DNA of 51,906 bases from Spirochaetota bacterium (GCA_016929135.1 JAFGJK010000120.1:1-51906), one strand, 5' to 3'; positions 33,833-43,305 are shown, counted from the stretch's first letter. The notes: generated by a model from the sequence alone, not told the origin. A program made the numbers and translations.

Positions 33833-34002
33833 CGCCGCCGGGGCACATATTTTTTTTGGTCCGGTATAATTTTGTATTGATTTCCGCAAGGCCGGTTCTA
33901 CTTTGCCCATCAACACAAGCCCGCGAACCATGGAATAGAAGATTTCGAAATTCGGGTACGCCACAGGGCCGAACACCGAAGCGCCCGGTCGAAACGGGTT
34001 CT

Positions 34003-35187
34003 ATGAAGCGCGCTTCAACGGACATGGACAGCAACGGTAAGAAGATTGCCGTTATTTTCGGGACCAGGCCTGATACGATAAAACAGGCCCCCCTCATCAA
34101 GGAACTCGAAAGGGAAGACGGGTTCTTCAGGGTACTCACCATCGCCACCGCGCAGCACCGCCACATGCTCGACCAGGTTCTCCAGGTATTCCAGATCACC
34201 CCCGATTACGACCTCAATGTGATGGAGCAGCGTCAGACCCTTGCCGGCCTCACCGCCAGGACCATCAGGGGGCTCGACGAGATACTGGAGAAGGAAAACC
34301 CGGACATGGTGCTCGTCCAGGGGGACACCACCACCACCTTCGTGGGGAGTCTCGCCGCCTTCTACCGGAAGATCCCGGTGGGGCACGTGGAGGCGGGCCT
34401 CAGGACCAACGACAGGGCCAACCCCTTCCCCGAGGAGATTAACCGCAGGCTCACCAGCTGCATATCCGAGCTGCATTTCGCCCCCACTGACACGGCGCGC
34501 CAGTGCCTCCTCAGGGAGGGATACGATCCGAAAACCGTATTCGTCACCGGTAACACGGTGATCGATGCGCTGCAATATTCCGTCAGGGATGGGTACCGCT
34601 TCTCCACCGACGGGCTCAACGAAATAGCCGGGTCGTCCGGAAGGCTCGTCCTCGTCACCATGCACCGCAGGGAGAACTGGGGGGAGCCGATGAAGGGGGC
34701 CTGCAGGGCCATCAGGACCCTGGCCGAGCGGTACCGGGACATGTCCTTCGTCTTCCCGGTTCACCTGAACCCCGTGGTGCGCGACATCGTGAACCCGATG
34801 CTGGGGGGTCTCCCGAATATACACCTCATCGAGCCACTGGACTACCTCGACTTCGTGAACATCATGTCGCGGTCGCACCTGATCCTCACGGATTCCGGGG
34901 GGGTGCAGGAGGAGGGGCCGCACTTCGGCATTCCCATCCTGGTGCTCCGGCAGGTCACCGAGCGGCCCGAGGCGGTGCAGTACGGCACGGTGGCGCTCGT
35001 GGGGGCCGACGAGAAAAGGATTCTCGACTCGGCCACCAGGCTGCTGGAGGACCAGAGGGAATACCAGAGGATGGCCACCGCCGTCAATCCCTACGGGGAC
35101 GGCCGCGCGGCGAAGCGGACCGTCCATATCATCAAGAACTATTTCGGCTTTTCCTCGGAACCCTTCGAGGAATTCATCCCGTCGTAG
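34003..35187 (+). CDS. wecB: UDP-N-acetylglucosamine 2-epimerase (non-hydrolysing)
   Basis: The 394-residue protein (387 from the alternative ATG 34024) has the WecB features: IAVIFGTRPDTIKQAPLI at the start, QGDTTTTFVGSLAAFY, HVEAGLRTNDRANPFPEE, VTMHRRENWGEP and LTDSGGVQEEGPHFGIP. It interconverts UDP-GlcNAc and UDP-ManNAc in the cytoplasm. UDP-ManNAc feeds cell-surface polysaccharides; the next two genes are a PgaB-like protein and a processive glycosyltransferase, so it very likely supplies their sugar. The 170 bp upstream of it has a perfect -10 TATAAT (33865-33870) with a poor -35. Confidence 0.92.
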   Translation: MKRASTDMDSNGKKIAVIFGTRPDTIKQAPLIKELEREDGFFRVLTIATAQHRHMLDQVLQVFQITPDYDLNVMEQRQTLAGLTARTIRGLDEILEKENPDMVLVQGDTTTTFVGSLAAFYRKIPVGHVEAGLRTNDRANPFPEEINRRLTSCISELHFAPTDTARQCLLREGYDPKTVFVTGNTVIDALQYSVRDGYRFSTDGLNEIAGSSGRLVLVTMHRRENWGEPMKGACRAIRTLAERYRDMSFVFPVHLNPVVRDIVNPMLGGLPNIHLIEPLDYLDFVNIMSRSHLILTDSGGVQEEGPHFGIPILVLRQVTERPEAVQYGTVALVGADEKRILDSATRLLEDQREYQRMATAVNPYGDGRAAKRTVHIIKNYFGFSSEPFEEFIPS

Positions 35188-35231
35188 CACAGGCGGATGG
35201 ACTACTATACCATCACACGGCAGTGGCAATC

Positions 35232-38200
35232 ATGAAGACAAACTCCGGATCGTTCAGGAAATGGCTGCTCGGCTGCATCCTCCTCATCCTTTTCTCGCCG
35301 GGGGCGATGCGCTCCCCCCAGGCACACCCGCAGCTGCCGGGAGGGACGAAGCAGTCTCCGAAGCCGCACAAAAAGGTGCTCGTGGTGGTGGAGGGGAATT
35401 ACAGCCTGAAAAACATCGCCACGGCCGAGGGGCGCGAGATCGCCACGCTGCTGGGCCACTTCAACACCGAGACCACAATGAAGGGATCCACCCAGTACAC
35501 GCCGCAGGAGCTGCAGCACTTCGACTGCATCTTCTACGTCGGTAAGAGCGACTCCCACACCGTCCCCGACCACTTCGCCCAGGACGTCCTGAAAACCAAG
35601 AGGACCGTGGTCTGGATGAATACCGGCATGCAGGAGCTCTGCAGGATACAGAACGGAACGGCGCGCCTGGGATTCACGATCAGCAGGATCGACAAAGAGA
35701 CCCCCTATACCAGGGTCACCTCCGGTAAAAGCACCTTCACCAGAAGGGAGACCGCGCTGAACATAGTTAAGGTGAAGGACAGGAGGAAGGTCAGTGTCCT
35801 GGCGAACGCCGTTGCGGCGAAGGGCGGCGCGACGACCCCCTACATAGTGAAGAGTGATAATTTCTACTACTTCGCCGACATGCCGGTCACCATGGCGAAG
35901 GAGACAGACCGCTACCTCCTCTTCGCCGACATGCTGCACGACATCCTGAAGGAACCGCACCGGGGGCAGCATCTGGCGCTCCTGCGCATCGAGGACGTGA
36001 ATCCCATGAGCAACGCTGACAGGCTCAGGGACATCGCCGACATCCTCTCCGAGCGGGAGATCCCATTTCTGGTAGGCGTGGTGCCGGTCTACGTCAACAC
36101 CTCCGAGGACCTGCGGATCACCCTCTCGGACAAGCCGGAGATCGTCGACGCACTGAAATACATGGTCAGAAACGGCGGCACCATCGTGATGCACGGGGTC
36201 ACGCACCAGTACCGGGGGAACAGTACGGACGATTTCGAGTTCTGGGACGGTCAGATCGGCAGCCCCATCAAGGACGAGCGCGCCGACGATATCGAGCGGA
36301 AGATCGAGCTGGGCCTGGACGAGTTCATGAAGAACGGCCTCTACCCCCTGCTCTGGGAGACGCCCCACTACACCGCGTCATTCCTGACCTACCGGACCGT
36401 AGCCAAGTACTTCAGCACCGCCGTGGAACAACGCCTCGCCATCGAGAACATCGACTACGGCCAGTATTATCCCTACATCATCTACAGGGATTTCTTCGGC
36501 CAGAAGATTTATCCCGAGAACCTGGGATACGTCCCCCTGACCCCGGACTATGACAGGGGAGAGGAGTACGTGAAAACACTTTTATCCAACGCCAGGACCA
36601 TGCTGCAGGTGCGGGACGGCTTCGCCTCCTGCTTTTTCCACCCCTTCATCGACCCCTCCCTCCTGGAGGAGCTCGTGGACGGCATCCAGGGGATGGGCTA
36701 CCAGTATATCGACGTGCGCGACAGCGGCAACTGGGTGAAGGCCCGCGACAAGGTGATCCTCTCGGGGACCCAGAGCTATGCCATCAAACTGAACAACTCC
36801 TTCCTCTATGAGGCCTATTTCGACCAGGACGGGGACATCATCAGGAAGTCGGTTTCCCAGAAAAGGATCACCGGGGAGGTGCGGAAGCGAGTGGTCCTGG
36901 AGCCGGGACAGATCTACGTCGCCGAGCCGGTGGAATACCACGAAAAGGAGGCGACCCTGGGGGACAGGATTGTCCGCACCGCCAGGGAGCTCTACAGGGA
37001 GATCGTTTCACCGGAGGAAAAATGGGACGAGGCCCATGTGGTCCTCTGCATGAACCAGGCGGCCCGGGGCGGATTCTACAACAACCAGGTGTCCTTCGAG
37101 GCCCTCTTCAGGAGCCTCAACATCAACACCAGGAAAATCTATCTCGGGGATGCGCTGGACCTGCGGGGATGCAACCTCCTGGTGATCCCCTACGCCTATG
37201 CCAGCACCATGAGGAAGTCGCAGATCCAGGAGGTGGCGCAGTTCGTGCGGCGAGGCGGCAACCTCGTGACCGACAGGAAGAGCGAACTCATCCAGAGGCT
37301 GGGTTTCCGGTTCCTGGACACCAGGGCGAAAATCTTCCGCCTCAGCGACAGGTTCCACCCCCACGAGTACATTTACTGGAAGTATCCCCAGCTCACCTCC
37401 AAGCTGGACCTGGAGATGGGCGACGAGGTGTTCTGCGAGTCCGCGATTTCGGGCGTCCCGGTGGTGGTGGGACGAGAACTGGGCGAAGGGAAGATACTCT
37501 ACTTCAACGCCCCCTTCGACCCGGATTCCGAGCTCGGCTACAGTCACTATCCCTATGCCTACGAGTACATCCGGCATTTTTTCAACCTCCTCCCGGTGGT
37601 GAGGAGGGAAAACCTGGAGATCTATTACGACCCGGGCCTCAGGCAGACCACCAGCGTCGAGAGCCTGGTGCAGATGTGGGTGAAGAACGGCGTGCGCACC
37701 GTGCACGTCTCCGGATGGCACCAGTACCCGAAATACACCTACGATTACGGGCGGCTCATCCGGCTGGCCCATGGCAACGGCATCATGGTCCATGCATGGC
37801 TGGAGCCGCCGCAGGTGAGCCAGAGGTTCTGGAACGACCATCCTGAGTGGCGCGAGAAGAACCTGCTGGGCCAGGACATCAGGCCATCGTGGCGCTACCC
37901 GGTGGCCCTCACCGACGGCAAATGCTTCGACGCCGCCATGGATGAATACATCGGCCTCCTGAGAAAATTCGATTTCGACGGCGTCAATCTCGCCGAGCTC
38001 TACTTCGAGTCGGACGGCGGATTCGAGAACCCGGAGAACTACACCCCCTTCCATCCCTCGGCACAGCGGGAGATACAGCGCCGGTACAACATCGACCTGC
38101 AGCAGGCCTTCAACCCATCCTCGAACCAGTACTATTTGAAAAACGGCGCCGTCAGGGCTACCATCACGAGATACAGGACCGAAAAGATCACCGAGCTCCA

Positions 38201-39239
38201 TGAACGCATGCTGAAACGGCTCTACGAGTTCGCCAGAGAGCGTGAGGGTTTCCAGATCATGGTGACAACCATGGACAGCATCGGCTCCCCCGAGCTGACC
38301 GAGAACATAGGCATTGACACGACGGCGCTGGTGCACCTGCAGCGGAAGTACGGTTTTCACCTCCAGGTGGAGGATCCGGAGAGCCGGTGGTCCACCACCC
38401 CGGCCAGATACAAGCAGATCGGCGAACAGTACGCGAAGCTCATGGGCGGCGAGGAGAAACTCCTGGTGGACCTGAACATCCTCAACTTCCGCAGGAAAAA
38501 CCAGATCACGCCCTTCCCCACGCTGATACAGACCGGCATTGAGAGCTACCAGATGGTCCACTACTCGGCGCTGGGCGCACCACGCTTCACCATCTATAGC
38601 GAGGCGACGGTGAACCCGCAGGACCTCTCGCTGTTCCCCTACGCCAGCTCGTCCCGGGTCAAGTACACCAGAACCGACTCGGGCTACGAGGTTGAATCTC
38701 CCCATTCCTTCGTGCTGAAGCTCCCGAACCCCACCAGGATCGTGCACATCGACGGCAAGGCGGTCATCGGCAGCAGGGGGAACCAGTTCCTGGTGCCCGC
38801 CGGCAGGCATTCCGTCACCCTTCACCGAAGCGAGGACATCACCGGCTTCTCAACGGTGGAGCTGCAGCCCCAGGTGGTCTCATTTTCAGGCAATCTCCTC
38901 GACGTGGGCTACACCATGCGCAAGATATTGATCAAGTACGAGTCCGGCGAGCGGGCCCTGATATCGGTGAACAGCGAGATCAACAGGGTCCGCGTGGACG
39001 GCGAGCCGTACCAGTTCCAGGCGCTGCACGGGAACGACTGCCATTCCATGTATCTTCCGGCCGGGACGCATGACGTGGAGATCGAAACCGTCTCGGGGTT
39101 CGTCTACGGCATCGACGTGACGAGCCTCTGGTGGACGAAATTCATCGCGATCTTCGGCAGCGTCGCGGTGGTGATGCTGCTGCTCATGTACTTTGCCCTG
39201 AAACTCATCCGCCGGAGGGCCGAGCCCGGTGCCGCGTGA
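35232..39239 (+). CDS. PgaB-like two-domain protein: DUF2334 deacetylase-like plus glycosidase-like TIM barrel
   Basis: From ATG 35232 (GTG 35223 is possible) the 1335-residue protein has a signal peptide (about 1-28), then a region of about 220 residues with unclear fold, then a DUF2334-like deacetylase domain with ALLRIEDVNP (Glu254, Asp255) and metal-binding HGVTH (His321, His325). A GATase-like region (about 605-770) follows, then a glycosidase-like TIM barrel (about 790-1120) with GWHQYPKYTYDYG, HAWLEPPQ and FDGVNLAELYFE (Glu922, Glu926 possible acids). A beta-rich tail ends in one transmembrane helix (about 1302-1322) and an RRR tail inside. PgaB of PNAG systems has the same deacetylase-plus-glycosidase logic. 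It is placed between wecB and the synthase, so it should modify or cut the polymer in the periplasm. Confidence 0.8.
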   Translation: MKTNSGSFRKWLLGCILLILFSPGAMRSPQAHPQLPGGTKQSPKPHKKVLVVVEGNYSLKNIATAEGREIATLLGHFNTETTMKGSTQYTPQELQHFDCIFYVGKSDSHTVPDHFAQDVLKTKRTVVWMNTGMQELCRIQNGTARLGFTISRIDKETPYTRVTSGKSTFTRRETALNIVKVKDRRKVSVLANAVAAKGGATTPYIVKSDNFYYFADMPVTMAKETDRYLLFADMLHDILKEPHRGQHLALLRIEDVNPMSNADRLRDIADILSEREIPFLVGVVPVYVNTSEDLRITLSDKPEIVDALKYMVRNGGTIVMHGVTHQYRGNSTDDFEFWDGQIGSPIKDERADDIERKIELGLDEFMKNGLYPLLWETPHYTASFLTYRTVAKYFSTAVEQRLAIENIDYGQYYPYIIYRDFFGQKIYPENLGYVPLTPDYDRGEEYVKTLLSNARTMLQVRDGFASCFFHPFIDPSLLEELVDGIQGMGYQYIDVRDSGNWVKARDKVILSGTQSYAIKLNNSFLYEAYFDQDGDIIRKSVSQKRITGEVRKRVVLEPGQIYVAEPVEYHEKEATLGDRIVRTARELYREIVSPEEKWDEAHVVLCMNQAARGGFYNNQVSFEALFRSLNINTRKIYLGDALDLRGCNLLVIPYAYASTMRKSQIQEVAQFVRRGGNLVTDRKSELIQRLGFRFLDTRAKIFRLSDRFHPHEYIYWKYPQLTSKLDLEMGDEVFCESAISGVPVVVGRELGEGKILYFNAPFDPDSELGYSHYPYAYEYIRHFFNLLPVVRRENLEIYYDPGLRQTTSVESLVQMWVKNGVRTVHVSGWHQYPKYTYDYGRLIRLAHGNGIMVHAWLEPPQVSQRFWNDHPEWREKNLLGQDIRPSWRYPVALTDGKCFDAAMDEYIGLLRKFDFDGVNLAELYFESDGGFENPENYTPFHPSAQREIQRRYNIDLQQAFNPSSNQYYLKNGAVRATITRYRTEKITELHERMLKRLYEFAREREGFQIMVTTMDSIGSPELTENIGIDTTALVHLQRKYGFHLQVEDPESRWSTTPARYKQIGEQYAKLMGGEEKLLVDLNILNFRRKNQITPFPTLIQTGIESYQMVHYSALGAPRFTIYSEATVNPQDLSLFPYASSSRVKYTRTDSGYEVESPHSFVLKLPNPTRIVHIDGKAVIGSRGNQFLVPAGRHSVTLHRSEDITGFSTVELQPQVVSFSGNLLDVGYTMRKILIKYESGERALISVNSEINRVRVDGEPYQFQALHGNDCHSMYLPAGTHDVEIETVSGFVYGIDVTSLWWTKFIAIFGSVAVVMLLLMYFALKLIRRRAEPGAA

Positions 39240-39289
39240 CCGGTTCGGAACACCCCGCTGCGGAAATATAAACGAACAAGCAGAAGGCC

Positions 39290-40570
39290 ATGGGAATACT
39301 AGAACTGCTCTTTGTCATCAGCGTCATCCTGATATGGTTCATGATCGGGTACCAGTTCATCCTCACTGTGTACGGGTACGTCAACTTCGTGAAATCCATG
39401 AAGGAAAAGAAGCGATTCGACCAGATCGAGGTCGACTATCCATCCTGCACGATCCTCATTCCGGCGCACAACGAGGAGAAGGTGATTGGCAACACCATCG
39501 AAGCGATGATGAAGCTGAACTACCCGAAGAACAGGCTGAAGATACTGGTCATCAACGACGGCTCCACCGACGCGACGAAGAGGATCATCAGGGGCTACAT
39601 GGCCAGGGACAGGCGCGTGGCCATCTACGACATCCCGAAGGGGCAGGGGGGGAAGGGAAAATCCAGGGCCCTGAACCTGGGCGTCACGAAGGTGAAGAGC
39701 GAGATCGTGGCCATCTACGACGCCGACAACACTCCGGATCCCGACTCGCTCCGGTACCTGTCGGCGCAGCTGGTGACCAACGACGAGCTGGGCGCCGTGA
39801 TCGGGAAGTTCAGGACCGTGAACAAGTACCGGAACCTGCTCACCCGATTCATCAACATCGAGACCCTGAGCTTCCAGTCGATGCTCCAGGCCGGGCGATG
39901 GCAGATGCACAACATCGCCACCCTCCCCGGCACCAATTTCGTGATCTGGACCTGGCTGATCCACCGGCTGAACGGCTGGGACGAGATGGCACTCACCGAG
40001 GACTCTGAGCTCTCCATCAGGATCTACGAGGAGGGGTACAAGATCAAATTCTGCCCCTACGCCCTCACCTACGAGCAGGAGCCGGAGACCCTCAAGGTCT
40101 GGATCAAGCAGCGGGTGCGCTGGGTCCGCGGCAACAACTACGTCATCGGCAAGTTCCTAAAGGAGCTGCCGAACTTCAAAAACAAGCGCCTGCGCTTCGA
40201 TCTTCTCTACACCCTCTCACTCTACTACGTCTTCTTCGTGGCGGTGATGATCTCCGACATGATCTTCGTCCTCAGCGTGCTGGGCCTCGTGAGCATACCC
40301 CTGCCGGGACCCTATACCTACGTCTGGATCATGGCCTTCGTTCTCTTCATATTCGAGATCATGCTGGCCATCTCCTTCGACGGCGAGGACAGGCCGTCGA
40401 ACGTGGCGCTCATCATCCTCATGTACTTCACCTACTGCCAGTTCTGGATCTATGTAATGCTGAAGGCGATGTACCATGAATACATCAAGAAGGAGAAGAT
40501 TCACTGGGACAAGACGGTTCGATTCGACCTGCACCCCAAGGGCACGGCAATGAGGAGAGGGGAGAGCTAG
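39290..40570 (+). CDS. processive family 2 glycosyltransferase (PgaC/cellulose synthase-like)
   Basis: The 426-residue membrane protein has an N-terminal helix, the GT2 catalytic domain and three C-terminal helices. Motifs: DGS in VINDGSTDA, the nucleotide-sugar DxD YDADN (Asp144-Asp146), LTEDSEL (Thr236-Asp238) and the processive QRVRW (Gln274-Trp278). This is the pattern of polymer synthases that both build and extrude the chain. With WecB upstream, UDP-ManNAc or UDP-GlcNAc is the probable donor. It ends with a 4-bp overlap with the convergent lipoprotein gene, so this is the last gene of the polysaccharide operon. No c-di-GMP-binding PilZ domain is seen. Confidence 0.88.
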   Translation: MGILELLFVISVILIWFMIGYQFILTVYGYVNFVKSMKEKKRFDQIEVDYPSCTILIPAHNEEKVIGNTIEAMMKLNYPKNRLKILVINDGSTDATKRIIRGYMARDRRVAIYDIPKGQGGKGKSRALNLGVTKVKSEIVAIYDADNTPDPDSLRYLSAQLVTNDELGAVIGKFRTVNKYRNLLTRFINIETLSFQSMLQAGRWQMHNIATLPGTNFVIWTWLIHRLNGWDEMALTEDSELSIRIYEEGYKIKFCPYALTYEQEPETLKVWIKQRVRWVRGNNYVIGKFLKELPNFKNKRLRFDLLYTLSLYYVFFVAVMISDMIFVLSVLGLVSIPLPGPYTYVWIMAFVLFIFEIMLAISFDGEDRPSNVALIILMYFTYCQFWIYVMLKAMYHEYIKKEKIHWDKTVRFDLHPKGTAMRRGES

Positions 40571-41208
40571 CGCAGCGGTTCCGATTCGATGAGGTTGAGG
40601 AGCAGCGTATAGCCCAGAAGCCCGGGTGCACGGAGGAGTATTTTCCGGGGGATGCCGTCGCCGCCGAGGTCACTGCCGATCACCTCTCGTCTGAGCCTCC
40701 CCGCGTCGTCGTACTTCACGACCCTCCACTCACCGTCCCCCACGATCACATCCACCACGCCGCCACCGGCCCGGTACCGGCAGAGCGTCCGACCCCGGTG
40801 CATCCCCGCCTCCATCGTATCCACCGGCGGCCTGAAGTACGCCAGCGCGATGTCATCCATCATGCCCGCCGCGAAGCCGGGATTGTCCAGTGGCGGGAGT
40901 GCCTTCAGCACCCGCAGCTTTCGCTCCCTGACTGCCTCGAAGACCACAAGCCCCTCTATGGACATGAGAACGCTGTGTATCGATTGTCCTTCGGGCCGGA
41001 TTAGGGTGACGCCGATGAGGCTCCCCTTGGCGCCGGCGGGAAGATCCGCCTCTATGGCCTGCACGAGCCGCACCCCCCCGGAGGGGAAGCATCGCTCACA
41101 GCGCGACGCGGCTGCCGACAGCTCCCCGCCCCGGAGCGGCGTGATCGCCGGCATGGTGCCGCATCCCATGAGTGCCGCCGCCGCGATGGCGGCCAGGATC
41201 CGCTTCAT
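40567..41208 (-). CDS. DUF3261-like outer-membrane lipoprotein (ApeN-like position)
   Basis: The 213-residue protein has a lipoprotein signal peptide with lipobox LMGC (Cys16) and a LolB-like beta-strand pattern. The sequence and position (after the LolA-like gene) fit DUF3261 lipoproteins that are part of aryl-polyene clusters. It would sit on the inner face of the outer membrane and receive or anchor the exported product. It starts 4 bp after the stop of the LolA-like gene. The family assignment is tentative, the lipoprotein call is firm. Confidence 0.7.
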   Translation of the reverse strand: MKRILAAIAAAALMGCGTMPAITPLRGGELSAAASRCERCFPSGGVRLVQAIEADLPAGAKGSLIGVTLIRPEGQSIHSVLMSIEGLVVFEAVRERKLRVLKALPPLDNPGFAAGMMDDIALAYFRPPVDTMEAGMHRGRTLCRYRAGGGVVDVIVGDGEWRVVKYDDAGRLRREVIGSDLGGDGIPRKILLRAPGLLGYTLLLNLIESEPLR

Positions 41209-41212
41209 GGCA

Positions 41213-41857
41213 TCACAGCCTCCGGAAGAGCGAATCGTCGAGGTTGCAGTTGAGCGACACCCTCTCGAATCGGATCAGGGTGTAGGCGTCCTCGCTCTCC
41301 ACGATCCGGACCGATTCGATGACCCCCGGCCTGCCGGAGAGCTTGAGCTCGATGCGGCTGATGATGTTCGAGAACGAGGCGTCCTTGGGGACCATCACGA
41401 TTCTCCCTCCCCCCTTCAGCCGGGCGACGAAGTTCGGGTTGCTGTTGAATTCCCCCTTCATCCACCGGGAGATCTCCTGCACCACCACCTGCATGGACTG
41501 GATCGCGGCGCTGGAGTCCTTCACATAACCGCCGGATCCCTTCACGTAGCGCTCCACCCGCCCGCCGCTCATCATGAGGACGCTCTTCACCGGAGAGCGG
41601 TACTCCCACCGGAGGCTCCCCGGCGACCTGAAGTAGAGGGCGCCCCGGGAGACCAGCGGCCGGGAGAGGATCTTCATGTGCTTGCTCTGCACGAAATCTG
41701 CCTTCACCGAGTTGACCGTCTCGGCGGTCTTCCGGATGTCGTCCCAGCTGCCGTACCAGGCCAGCGAGAAGGCGCAGCAGAGCGCCAGCGCGCCCGCACG
41801 GATCATCCACCGCAGGTCCCCCCCCCGATCGTCCCCGGCACCGTTTCGCCGCCGCAT
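41213..41857 (-). CDS. LolA-like periplasmic carrier (ApeL-like position)
   Basis: ATG 41857 overlaps the stop codon of the reductase gene by one base (TGATG), a usual coupling, so it is preferred over GTG 41863. The 214-residue protein has an N-terminal hydrophobic helix and then LolA-type sequence: VNSVKADFVQSKHMKILSRP, GALYFRSPGSLRWEY and VVQEISRWMKGEF. LolA carries lipidated cargo across the periplasm; the copy inside aryl-polyene-like loci is thought to carry the polyene product rather than lipoproteins. It lies between the reductase and the DUF3261-like lipoprotein. Confidence 0.82.
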   Translation of the reverse strand: MRRRNGAGDDRGGDLRWMIRAGALALCCAFSLAWYGSWDDIRKTAETVNSVKADFVQSKHMKILSRPLVSRGALYFRSPGSLRWEYRSPVKSVLMMSGGRVERYVKGSGGYVKDSSAAIQSMQVVVQEISRWMKGEFNSNPNFVARLKGGGRIVMVPKDASFSNIISRIELKLSGRPGVIESVRIVESEDAYTLIRFERVSLNCNLDDSLFRRL

Positions 41858-42600
41858 CAGCACATCCCCCCATTCACCGATATCACCTGCCCCGTAATGT
41901 AGGAGGCTCCCGGTGAGCAGAGAAAGGACACCACGCTGGCCACCTCCTCGGGGCGACCGATCCGCTGCATCGGAATGATGCCCTTGATCATCTCCACCGG
42001 CGCGTCATGGATCATCTCCGTCTCGATGAGACCGGGCGAGACCACGTTCACCCGTATCCCCAGCCGCGCCACCTCTGCTGCCAGGGACTTGCTGGCGCCC
42101 ACGAGCCCGGCCTTCGCGGCCGCGTAGTTCGCCTGTCCGCGGTTCCCCATGCTCCCCGCCACCGACGAGATCGACACGACGGAACCGCGCTTCTTCCGTA
42201 TCATCCGCCTCACCACCGGCCTGGTCATGTTGTAAAACCCCTTGAGGGTCGTGGCGATCACCGAGTCCCAGTCCTGTTCGGAGAGCATCACAAAGAGCCC
42301 GTCCGATACAATGCCGGCGTTGTTCACCAGCACCTCGATGGCGTCGAATCGCTCAAGCACCGAGGTCACGCAGCCCTCCGCGGCCGCCGTGTCGGCAACG
42401 TCGAACTTCACCGCCTCACCCTCGCCGCCGTCGTTCCGCAGCATCTCCAGCGTCTCCTGAGCCGCCGCGTCGTTGCTCCGGTAGGTGATGATCACGTAGT
42501 GGCCCAGTGTCGCCATCTCAAGGGCGATGGCGCGCCCGATGCCTCTGCTGCCGCCGGTCACGATCGCCGCGCTCTTGTCGGTTCTCTTTCCCACGATCAC
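41857..42600 (-). CDS. 3-oxoacyl-[ACP] reductase, FabG-like (ApeQ-like)
   Basis: The 247-residue short-chain dehydrogenase has [11 protein letters not shown] (NADPH loop), NNAGIVSDG, a Ser/Tyr/Lys catalytic set (ISSVAG, YAAAK) and the FabG-like C-terminus [12 protein letters not shown]. It reduces the beta-keto group after each condensation. Its ATG and the preceding dehydratase stop overlap by 4 bp, and its own stop overlaps the LolA-like start by one base. The set KR-DH-LolA-lipoprotein in this order favours a dedicated copy for the polyene-type pathway. Confidence 0.88.
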   Translation of the reverse strand: MIVGKRTDKSAAIVTGGSRGIGRAIALEMATLGHYVIITYRSNDAAAQETLEMLRNDGGEGEAVKFDVADTAAAEGCVTSVLERFDAIEVLVNNAGIVSDGLFVMLSEQDWDSVIATTLKGFYNMTRPVVRRMIRKKRGSVVSISSVAGSMGNRGQANYAAAKAGLVGASKSLAAEVARLGIRVNVVSPGLIETEMIHDAPVEMIKGIIPMQRIGRPEEVASVVSFLCSPGASYITGQVISVNGGMC

Positions 42601-43067
42601 CCTCCTTCAGGAATGCTGTCCGCGAATCCCAGGTCGAACTCCATGTCCGTCCGCAGGACCTGCAGAATCACCGTCCCCACGGGGCTCCCCTCCACGGAGG
42701 AGGCACCCTCTATCTCAGCGTAGTCCCTGTGTGATACCCTCTCCCACGCCCTGGTGACGATGCGCGACCCGGCCGGAATGCTGCTCACGAAAAACGAGGC
42801 CCGCTTAATCCCCACGATCCATCCCTTCCCCGCGACCCTCTTCCGGTTCCTGGCAAGCTCATCCAGGCCCACGCTCACCCCTGCGGTCTGCGCGGCAAGC
42901 TCCACAATCACCACCGGGCTCACCGCGCCGTCGGCGTATGTCGGCCAGGCGTCGCTCACCGTTGCAGCGGTGACGGCGCTCTTCGCGTCCGCCTCCAGCA
43001 CCTCCTGAACCAGCCGCATGCGGTCCCGGTGCGGGATGAGATCGTCTATCGTGTAATCCTGAATCAT
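42597..43067 (-). CDS. ApeP-like hotdog 3-hydroxyacyl-[ACP] dehydratase
   Basis: The 156-residue protein resembles ApeP/FabZ-like dehydratases: [16 protein letters not shown] at the start, [16 protein letters not shown] in the hotdog helix, and a beta-rich C-terminus. It should dehydrate beta-hydroxyacyl-ACP. It is first in the operon and overlaps the reductase by 4 bp (ATGA). FabZ-type proteins normally have HFP; here the position reads PHRDRM, which fits ApeP rather than FabZ. Confidence 0.8.
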   Translation of the reverse strand: MIQDYTIDDLIPHRDRMRLVQEVLEADAKSAVTAATVSDAWPTYADGAVSPVVIVELAAQTAGVSVGLDELARNRKRVAGKGWIVGIKRASFFVSSIPAGSRIVTRAWERVSHRDYAEIEGASSVEGSPVGTVILQVLRTDMEFDLGFADSIPEGG

Positions 43068-43114
43068 GGGACCCCATGGTAGAACATATACTTGAGTTGT
43101 TGTAATACTGATCC

Positions 43115-43242
43115 GTCATCCCGGCCCCCCGCTCAAGTCCGGGGCAGGCTCCGCGAAGCAGAGATGAGAACCGGAATCCACTGTTAAATACCGTGGATTC
43201 CCACCGGCGTTTACCCCCCGTGAAAGCGGGGGCGGGAATGAC
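43115..43242. repeat. imperfect inverted-repeat element (REP/MITE-like)
   Basis: A 128-bp non-coding stretch between the dehydratase start and the histidine phosphatase gene begins GTCATCCCGG and ends CGGGAATGAC, nearly complementary ends. In the middle GGAATCCAC (43173-43181) faces GTGGATTCC (43193-43201). The pattern GTCATTCCCG...GGAATCCA is that of short dispersed palindromic repeats found in many genomes. It has no gene; other copies are expected elsewhere in this genome. Confidence 0.6.
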
Positions 43243-43305
43243 CGGGCGCTCAAAGCATTTATTCTCGTTTTATAACAAGTTTATACGTTCTGGTTTCGGG
43301 GAAAG

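Noticed and set aside
33493..34002. Upstream extension of wecB across the ECF ATPase gene
   Set aside because: The extension is an alternative frame of the ATPase gene and the intergenic region. WecB proteins start just before the FGTRPD motif.
37008..38825. Long minus-strand open frame (605 codons) antisense to the PgaB-like gene
   Set aside because: Same reason: shadow of a real coding strand, no ribosome-binding site or recognisable domain.
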